Part shown: one piece after another, positions 56,741-64,000 of the stretch
Layout of the letters: each line of letters starts with the position of its first letter
Numbering within the stretch: position 1 is the first letter of the stretch
Notes under the pieces: generated by a model
The model's input: the letters and a program-made list of their open reading frames with translations, nothing else
What the model was told of the DNA's origin: nothing
Database searches by the model: none
From: Diphasiastrum complanatum
Taxonomy: Eukaryota; Streptophyta; Lycopodiopsida; Lycopodiales; Lycopodiaceae
Direction of reading: 5' to 3'
NCBI GenBank assembly: GCA_029204225.1
Contig: MU832068.1
Coordinates: 24,950-88,949, forward strand
DNA length: 64,000 nucleotides
Made by a program: the position numbers and the translations under genes

Positions 56741-59308
56741 ATGATGAAAATGCCTCTTTGTAAGGATGAAACCGCAAAATCTACTAGTCAAATTCACAAG
56801 TCAGGTGGTACCATGAACTCGACTCGTCACAAAGCTTGTGGAAGATTTGGGTCTTCATGCAAAATTACAAACTTCTATCTTGAACAATGATAATTATAGC
56901 AAAGACAACAAGGTTGATACATCATGAATAAAAAACATTGGAAAGAATCGATCTATAAGACTTTTGCATGGATAATTACCTCTTCTTTCATAATATTAAG
57001 TCGCATGTGTTTATGCTATCAGGAATTTGTGTTGATTTGGGGGTTAACGTGCATGTGGGCTGATTTGTTGTCAATTGACACATTTGTTGTTGCTTAGGTC
57101 ATATTCACAAAATGACTAAAGATGCTCCTCACCATAGAGTGTTGCATGTGCCAATAGAGACTCAGGCTGAATCTTGGTCTGCATATGGGAAAAGGGTTAC
57201 GCCCCAGAAAACTTCATGTCTATTATGTGGTTTATTTTATTCTGCACATTCCTTGCCTCATTTTCAGCTTCAGCCCCCAAATATAAATAGTTTGTTCATT
57301 AAGAACTGCTCTCTTCACATCACATCCCAAATTAGATTTCATAAAGGTGCACTTCCTCATTTTTAATAATACCTGGTTTTCAGCACAGTTTCATCAAATC
57401 ATGATTCACTCCTGTTCACATCATATTTCAACTTTGAAATCGGTCTGGGCCAATTTGAAACAGAATTTTGGCATGAATCGGCCTGGTGTTTTTTTTGGTT
57501 TTTTGGCTTAAAAGTTTTCAACCCGTTCAGGCTTCCAAAGCCAATAATGGCATATTAGGATGCAAAGGAGAGAGGAGGGCTAGGCAGTTACTTTCAGCCT
57601 TCAACTTACTACTCGACTCTCAAATTTGAATATTCAAGCATGATAGAATTGGGACCCTAAACTAATTACAACTTACAATTTGTTGGACCCTGGCATCTGC
57701 CATAGGTGCAACATGATGCATCATTAAGCATCAAAACATTGCCCACTGCTCTTATTTGTTTCTACTTTCCCAAATCTCATGAACAGGAAAACTCAGCACT
57801 GAAGTCTAAAGTTTGTAAGGCTGTAGAGTCTAGAAGTAGTCTGAACACGTCTCATTTACCTAGCTTAAAAGTAGCAACTTTTTCACTTTAATATGGATGA
57901 TCTAAAGCACCTAGTCGTTCACCAATATTTCCATCAATAATAAATATCAAAAAAAAAAAAAAAACTGGTTTCCAAACAACCGGATCAAAATCCCGGTTCA
58001 AAACCAAGAATCAGCTGGGAACTATGGTTTACAGGTTTCGCCTGCAAATATAGTAGCTTGTTCATTGAGAGTTCCTCTCTTCACATAAGGTCCCAAATTA
58101 GATTCCACTATGGACACTTACCTAGTCTTTGGCTTCAGCTTGTAAAAAAACCTAGCTTGTTTGTTCAGCATTTACCTCTTTGCATCATGTGGCAAATTAC
58201 ATTCTGCTTGTCATGGACAAACATAAAAGCATTGCCAGGGGTATGATGACAAGTCATAAGGTAGGTCTTGAGAGCTAGATGCGTTGATCTTGCAATACTG
58301 ACAATGACAGCTATATTGTGGGAGCCATTGGTTATGCATGAGATGAAAGCTTCAAAACATCATCATATTATGCTCAACATACCAAAATAGTCTAAATTCC
58401 TATGAGACACCATAAAAACCTTGAGATCAGATGCAAAAGTTTAAAGGCTATACCAGATTCACGCAAATCCATTGACATATAACAACTGCAGTTGGTGGAT
58501 GAACAAGTCAAACGTGTGATTTGCTAGAATGGCTAAAACAATCTGCACTAATGGTAAGAGGTACCAAAATTATTCCACAACATATCAAGATTTGACAGAA
58601 GTGCTAACACTAAAAGATTATTCCACAACATATCAAGATTTGACAGAAGTGCTAACACTAAAAGTCTGAAGCAAATCCACCAATTTATCTGAGGTGCAGT
58701 TTGTAGCACGCTAAATGAGACAATTGATACAGGAAATATGGCAATAGCTCTTACTTATATAGTACTCTTGATGCATCTACAAATCAAAATGGAGCTCGGT
58801 TTTTTAAACTATTACGCTCAATTTTCAATCTTTACTGAATTTCCAATCTATACATCAAATCAGTGTGAAATAGTTGTAGATCTGAAACTACAAAAAAGTT
58901 TGACACAATAAGCTCTCTGCTTCCACTGCATCGGTATGCAATAAAGCTGCTTTCCAAATATAGCAGCCAAGCATATTACATTGAAATGACTCATTGAAGT
59001 TCTTGACATAGGAAAATTTTCCAAAAAGCAGTATTCAGTTGTCTCTGGCCTAGAAGAGATTGTGCAACACAATAAAAGGGGGTAAACTGCTTTAAATTGT
59101 CAGCTCATTGTGAATCGTGAGCGATCTACAATGAATACCAGGCATTTTCAGTAACTAAACAGATGACCCAAACAAATCCCGACAATCTATACAGCTTCAT
59201 GTCTGCCTCCCGCATTGACTATATTTACATTAATTACAAGTAAATTACAGATTCAGTAGGCAGATTTACCATTCCAGAATCTTCAAAATCCAGTTCTCGA
59301 AATTCTAG
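56741..59308. other. Intergenic DNA with diverged repeats
   Basis: No gene supported. Segments near 57290-57340 and 58045-58110 share the words TTGTTCATT.AGA, CTCTTCACAT and CCCAAATTAGATT, so they are diverged copies of one repeat. The end near 57975-58027 (CCCGGTTCAAAACC...CTATG) resembles a hAT-type terminus, but no partner end or duplication is clear. Confidence 0.4.
58569..58664. repeat. Perfect 48-bp tandem duplication
   Basis: 58569-58616 and 58617-58664 are identical and start ATTATTCCACAACATATCAA. Confidence 0.95.
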
Positions 59309-59977
59309 TTACTGTTCAACACCCTTATTTTCAAAAGTTGCAATTGCAGGAGGAGTTCTAGACGCTATGCATGCAGCCCCTCTCTCACCAGCAAAAACAC
59401 AGAGAGCTTCTGCATCGCGCAGAGTTGACTCCAAATCAATATGGCCACTCAACTTATTGATAAATTTCAATAATGTATCAACCTCCACTTGCTCATTCAT
59501 AATTTTTTTACGATGTCGTTTAAGTATGGCAAAACATGTAGATGTGAAAGTGCTCTGACAGATGGTGAATCCACAGAACCTCCCAAAGCCGCATTACATT
59601 GTCAAAATCAAATTCCCCGTTTCAAACATATTGAGCACAATTCGAGGTTTTACCAGCAATTTCAATTTCCCTATGAAAATATTCAGTAAAGTATAAATTC
59701 ATTTTGTCCAACCTTTAAAAAGTTGCACTAGAGACAAAAGAGCTTCGTAACTTACAGGAAGGCCATATACTTCAATCTTTTGCAAATAAGAGAAGGTTTC
59801 TAAAGTCATAGATAATCTAAAAGTGAGTGTGAAACATCTTGATCATTTGTTTTGCAACTCACTGACCAACCCACCTTTTAAATTGGATCAAGATCCAGAG
59901 AAGAAAAAAGAAGTAATTTAGATAGTCGGCCCTGTTTGAAGTAGTCATGCAAAGGAGTATCCAAAAGTTGCACAAGC
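59309..59977 (-). pseudogene. Last two exons of a TBC (Rab-GAP) gene, disabled
   Basis: Exon 59977-59875 follows a TTTGCAG acceptor and reads LVQLLDTPLHDYFKQ, then, one frame over, DYLNYFFFLLWILIQFK up to the donor AAAAG|GTGGGT. The last exon (59616-59309) reads EFDFDNVMRLWEVLWIHHLS, EHFH, then ILKRHRKKIMNEQVEVDTLL, KFINKLSGHIDLESTLRDAE and a stop. This is the end of a plant TBC1D15-like GTPase-activating protein for Rab GTPases. The intron is kept, so it is not a retrocopy. Damage: a 1-bp insertion after FKQ, loss of the AG acceptor before the last exon (now GG), and a frameshift between EHFHIYM and AILKRH. A copia LTR begins 50 bp upstream of the first exon here, and any earlier exons would lie beyond the nested insertions. 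Confidence 0.8.
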
Positions 59978-60026
59978 TGCAAACATGAAGAGCAAGAAAG
60001 ATCAGAAAACAATACCAAGCCGTACA

Positions 60027-60245
60027 TGTTAGGAATTAATGTTTATTTGGCATCCCTTAATGCGAAATTGGCCATGCCTGCGTGCTATTTTAGGGGCCAT
60101 TATTATTTTTAATAATTCTTATTATACGGGCCATTACTATTCGTTTTTTATTGTTCATTCCATGTAGGTGGGTGCACTACTACTAGATTAGGACTTGCTT
60201 TATGACTTAAAAATACCTCTAGAATTTGTATGACAAATTCTGACA
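60027..60245 (+). repeat. 5' LTR and primer site of a copia element
   Basis: TGTTAGGAATT...ATTCTGACA, 219 bp, followed directly by TGGTATCAGAGCAGG (60246-60260), an excellent tRNA-iMet primer site. The 3' LTR is outside the window or lost. Confidence 0.8.
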
Positions 60246-60748
60246 TGGTATCAGAGCAGGCTTTCTGATTGTGGAGCTGTCAAGATCCAAGTTTTTTTTT
60301 TTTTTGAGAGAGAGAGATTGCTTTTGCAGGATTGCAAGAGGAAGATTGGAGGAGTTGGACTCAGAGCTATCACTGCTGTTGGATCGTTGAGTTGAAAGCA
60401 GATCCAAACTGATGTTGAAATCAGAACTGATAGTTCGTTAGCTGTCTACAGCTGGGAACTTGCACGCTGAGCTACTGTTTGCTGGGAACTTGAACACCGT
60501 CTACTGTTAGTTGTCTACTGTTTTCTGCAGTACCTGATTGCTGCCTGCAGATCAGTTCACTACTGTTGTTCGCTGACCTGATTTCTGTCTACAGAACAGA
60601 CCTCATCACTGGAGGTAGTTTGCTGGAAAGAGGTTGACCACTGGCTAGAATCAGATCAGATTGCAGCGTTACAATACAAATCTCTAAAGTTTGGTAAGGT
60701 ACTGGTTGCTGGAAATTCAGGTTGCTAAGAGTTGTTACGGCTCAGTAA

Positions 60749-60965
60749 ATGGCAGGTGTGTTGGCAAAGTCTAGCAAGCTAGATGGAACGAACTACAACA
60801 TATGGAAGTTAATTAGGAGAAAAGCTCATCATATCATCAACTTGTCAGTTAGAGATATGATCATTCCTCACATCAGAGATGCTACTAGATCCAAGGAGGC
60901 TTGGGATATACTGAAGAATTTGTATGAAATTGTGAATCAGTCACAAATCTTGTTCTTGACTATTA
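60749..60965 (+). CDS. Copia Gag N-terminus, interrupted
   Basis: Starts MAGVLAKSSKLDGTNYNIWK, the standard copia Gag opening, and continues with SKEAWDILKNLYE, typical of the UBN2 Gag domain. It is cut at about 60965 by the LTR of a gypsy element. The 490-bp leader before it (60261-60748) is GC-balanced and non-coding. The 72 or so Gag codons have no stop, so the insertion may have ended an intact gene. Confidence 0.75.
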
Positions 60966-61429
60966 TGTACCATAACGGTACACCCTTCAGTGACGGCCTC
61001 GCAAGGGGCATGACGCAGGACTGGAGTTATCGACATGTCTAGGTGCCACGCGTCACCATCCTAGGTGGTCACGTGTCGCCAGCAGGACCGTGCTTGATGG
61101 GACCCACTGTGCTATGCCTATATAGTGGTAGGGTTTCCCTCTTTCCATTCACTGAGTCTACTCGGGAGTTGGTGGATGGAGAGCACGTGCATGAGCCAGA
61201 ATGTATCTCCAAGCCAGGAGATGTGTGCTGGGGAGAGCTGAATGCGATGGCTGGTGGTATGGGACGCCAGTTATCGTAGGAGGCTTGATCGGGCATGTTT
61301 GTGTCGATTTCTCCAGAGCGTGGGGGTGGGTCGTTTGTGACCCAATGGTTGGGCGGTTGCGGTGCGTCGTCACTGGTATGGGGTGTGCGGAACCTTCAAG
61401 GCAGTCAATGATCTTAGGGAGTTGTAACA
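60966..61429 (+). repeat. 5' LTR of a gypsy element inserted in the copia gag
   Basis: TGTACCATAACGG...GTTGTAACA, 464 bp, ending two bases before TGGTATCAGAGCCGTCGA (61432-61449), the primer site. A possible TATA (CCTATATAGTGG) lies at about 61118. The start is a small palindrome (GTACC ATAAC GGTAC). Confidence 0.75.
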
Positions 61430-61449
61430 ATTGGTATCAGAGCCGTCGA

Positions 61450-62504
61450 TTTTCTTAAGGTGCACACGTTCCCTTTTGGGCATTTGCGGTTTGCTATTTC
61501 CTTTAGTGGATAGCGGCTGTCTGTTTTTAAAACCTTTGTTCAAGAACCTCGGGTTCTGCACAGGGGTCCGCTTGGTCTCTGTGGCAGATCCGTACCCGGG
61601 GGGCAACGGGCGCTTTTGGTGGAGCTGTCCTGCGGGCGTGGGAGGATGAAGCTTTTTAAAATATAAAAAAACAGAGGTTTTAGAAGCTTGGCTTCTGGCG
61701 CCTGTTGGATACCCCCCCCTATGATAAGGGAGGTTTTTTCTTTCTCCTCTCAGGCTACGTGCAGGTACGGTACTGTACCTGCGCCTGCTATTTTTGTTAT
61801 AGGGGGGTGGGGGTGGGGGAGTAATACCTCCCCCCACTATTGCACCTTGTCCTATTCTGATGTGACAGGACTGGGTGGGGAGTAGCGCACCTCCCCACGG
61901 CCCTGTCCATCTCTCCTTCCTTTGAGTAAAGAAAGTTTAAGAAGTTAAGCTTAAACATTAAAACCTTATGCTAAGTTACAAGGTTTAGAACTTTTTTGTT
62001 CTAAACTTTTAGCTTTGAGATTGAAAAATCTTAAAAGATGGTAGTTGAGGTTGAATCTTGGAGGCCTGTCCTTGTGGGCCGTACTATCTCCTTCCTCCCT
62101 CTCTGTACCTGCAGATCTCCAAAGGAGTGGAGAGAGCTGTGGTACGTTGGAGTAGGAGAGGGGAGAAAGGGCCAAATCTAATTTTGATAAACCTTTGGGG
62201 TCCATGGGCCATGTGGCACCACATGGTTAGAAAAGCCTAGAAGGGACAAATGGGGCCTTTCATGGGCCCCAACTGTCCTTTTCGCATGAGGGGGGAGAGG
62301 AGCTTTGGGGAGGGGGTAAAGGAGGTACGTTCACTTCCTTTCCCTCATTCTCCCAAGTTGTTGTAAAGTTTTATTGCTCTCAAGTTAGTTGCTCTCAAGT
62401 TGGTTATTTCTTGAGGCCTTGTGCACTAGCTTTTTCCTTTTTGCGGTTTTTACACCATAGCTCTACGTTTTCCCTCTAGTTTTTTGTTAGTTACTCCTTT
62501 ATCC
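61450..62504 (+). other. Long untranslated leader of the gypsy element
   Basis: About 1 kb between primer site and gag ATG without a supported gene. It has G/C-run-rich stretches near 61710 and 61800-61880. Confidence 0.6.
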
Positions 62505-63357
62505 ATGGACACCCCTATGGATGAGACTAGAGCTCCAAGTCCTGTCGGGACTGATATGGAGAACATGACGCGTGCCATAAATTTGTTAAAGCAACAAATT
62601 GTGGACATGTGCTCAAAACATGAACGGGCGGAGGCCGAGATTCGGGCTATGTCCCAAAGCTCTCCTAAACCCGATGTTTACTCCGGAATTTTTTACCGGA
62701 GAAAAGAAGGACAGACACCAAGATGTGGTGTTAGCCTGGTTAGATCGATGGACGTAGCATTTCTCCATGCACGATCTACCAGATACCTCGCGTATTTCGA
62801 CGGCCATCATGTTTTTACGCGGTAAGGCATATTCTTGGTGGCAGGATCTTAAAGACCGAGCCGAGCTACAGTCCCAACCACTTGGGATGACTTCCAGGTA
62901 GCCTTTAAGGTTGTCTTTATGCCTGTCCTAGACGATTTTGAATATTATCGTCGATTTGCCACGTTGCAAATGGGGACGAAGCCCTTGACGTCTACTTGCA
63001 AGACTTCCAAGAGGCTGCTTAGCGGGTTTTTAACCGCATAGACGGGGTACTCCTTAAGCTGCATTTCATTTTGGGCTTGCCCAAGGAATATCAGTTGGAG
63101 GTACGCCGTAATCAGCCACAGTCCTTAGAGGATGTTGTGCGTTTCGCTCAGATTTTCGACGATACGCACGGTGTAACCCGCAAAGAACAGCCAAAGCCCG
63201 AAGTCAAAGACAAATCCTCTGCGGGCCCGTCTTTCAAAAAGGGCAAGGAGCGCGTGGTCGGGAAAGAAAAAGAAGCGCCCTCGGTTGGAGAGAGCGGATT
63301 TCAATAAGGCCAAAAGCGACGGGCTGTGTTTCTCCTACATGGAGAAGGGGCACAATA
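62505..63357 (+). pseudogene. Ty3/gypsy gag, frameshifted
   Basis: ATG at 62505 (MDTPMDETRAPSPVGTDMEN), an N-terminal coiled-coil-like stretch (INLLKQQIVDMCSKHERAEA), then after a frameshift near 62700 the capsid part (IMFLRGKAYSWWQDLKDRAE, about 62805-62865). A further shift leads to LGLPKEYQLEVRRNQPQSLE (63073 onward). It ends with a damaged zinc knuckle CFSYMEKGHNNRS at about 63325-63363 (second Cys now Tyr). The next element interrupts the knuckle itself. Confidence 0.75.
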
Positions 63358-63365
63358 ATAGGTCC

Positions 63366-63709
63366 TAACACCACAGTAGGGCAAACACTAACTCATCCAC
63401 CCAACCTTGCCTACTCCCTGATATAGAGTAAGCCCCTCCTAGCCCAGTGTGAGGACTGGTAGCATGCTACTGCCAAGTGTCGGCCACGTGGCACTGACGT
63501 GGCCGACTGCACGTCGGGACCCAACTGGGGGCCCTATCCTGGTGACAGGGTCCCTAGGCTGTGTTAGGCCCGCCATGGCTATGGACCGTGCTGGGGCACA
63601 CTACTCACACTATCTTGCCCTGTTGGTCATGTACGCTGGACACGACCCTGACTGTGGTATCTGACCTATCTGTGTTCTCTAGGGTTCGGCACTGGTTACG
63701 AGCTCGTAA
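63366..63709 (-). repeat. 3' LTR of a third, minus-strand gypsy element
   Basis: The right edge ...CTCGTAACA meets a polypurine tract (minus AAGGGGGAG, 63710-63718), so on the minus strand the LTR starts TGTTACGAGC. The left edge near 63366 is set by where the interrupted gag knuckle stops and is approximate. Contains CCACGTGGC at about 63484. Confidence 0.65.
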
Positions 63710-63712
63710 CAC

Positions 63713-64000
63713 TCCCCCTTAAGAACCGTCTTGGTCCTCTAAGACAAAGTCTGGAAAAATCTTGCGAAAGATGTTGCCTCTTTCCCAAGTGCATTCTCAA
63801 CAGGCTGATCATTCCACTTAACCAGATATTCTCGGTATAGAGTATGACGAGTCTGCGTCTCTCTACTATCAAGAATCTCCTTTGGTTCATGTGGAGGTTG
63901 TTGAGGATCCAATGGGAGAACTAGAACACTGTCCCCTACCAGATTGTCTGATCTGGTTAAGGCTTTTCGTAACTGACTTACATGAAAGACTGGAAAAACC
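63713..64000 (-). pseudogene. Gypsy (chromovirus) integrase C-terminus with chromodomain
   Basis: Read on the minus strand from the window edge: VFPVFHVSQLRKALTRSDN, then SRETQTRHTLYREYLVKWND, then ATSFARFFQTLS. FHVSQLRK is the integrase-end module of plant chromoviruses, and the YLVKW.......ATSF...FFQ stretch is a chromodomain, which directs integration to chromatin. A stop lies near the end, just before the LEDQD-like terminal motif in another frame. The rest of the element is outside the window. Confidence 0.8.

Noticed and set aside
57698-58027. A second hAT-like element (CATAG...CTATG)
   Set aside because: The ends match only partly and no 8-bp duplication is present.

Overview
This 64-kb window is nuclear DNA of a land plant. 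The evidence is a multi-exon gene for a plant-specific TPR/thioredoxin-like (TTL) protein, a decayed plant TBC (Rab-GAP) gene end, and dense Ty1/copia and Ty3/gypsy retrotransposon remains primed by initiator tRNA-Met. The sequence is AT-rich with long simple repeats. I cannot place the species. Splice models, family assignments and most repeat edges below come from reading the sequence by eye and from general family knowledge; no search was run.

Layout. 0-6 kb: a copia integrase scrap, then a non-autonomous copia-type element (676-5121, minus orientation, 5-bp target duplication AATTG). 7.3-14.3 kb: the one host gene that looks intact, TTL, on the plus strand with seven inferred exons (1101 codons). 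It lies behind a GC-richer upstream block with 13 ACGT cores, and two of its six introns appear to start with GC. 15-22.9 kb: a decayed coiled-coil tract, an open copia RT-RNase H reading frame (minus), an unrecognised Cys/His-rich gene remnant, and a decayed copia pol with a 3' LTR (plus). 22.9-29 kb: AT-rich DNA with a partial LTR. 29.1-30.5 kb: a LINE-like 3' fragment and a complete 781-bp hAT-type element with TIRs and an 8-bp duplication.

31-42.6 kb: tandem and simple repeats, a gag relic, and a 7.3-kb copia element (35366-42636, minus). Inside that element sits a 377-bp TRIM (38167-38543) whose LTRs each carry a tRNA-like sequence. 42.6-54 kb: a plus-strand copia deletion derivative, then a gypsy-type minus element facing a plus-strand LTR and gag of related sequence, so that LTR copies form a large inverted repeat. 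55.1-55.4 kb: a fragment like the C-terminal part of a beta-class N4/N6 DNA methyltransferase, ending near a 48-C run. 59.3-64 kb: the last two exons of a TBC-domain gene, now disabled. Next to it are three successive layers of insertion: a copia element, a gypsy element inside its gag, and a chromodomain gypsy element inside that second gag.

Only TTL looks like a working host gene. The rest is a record of retrotransposon insertion, nesting and decay. The observations most worth following are the tRNA-bearing TRIM, a CACAYGTGTG palindrome shared by several LTR families, the methyltransferase fragment, and the two GC-AG introns in TTL.
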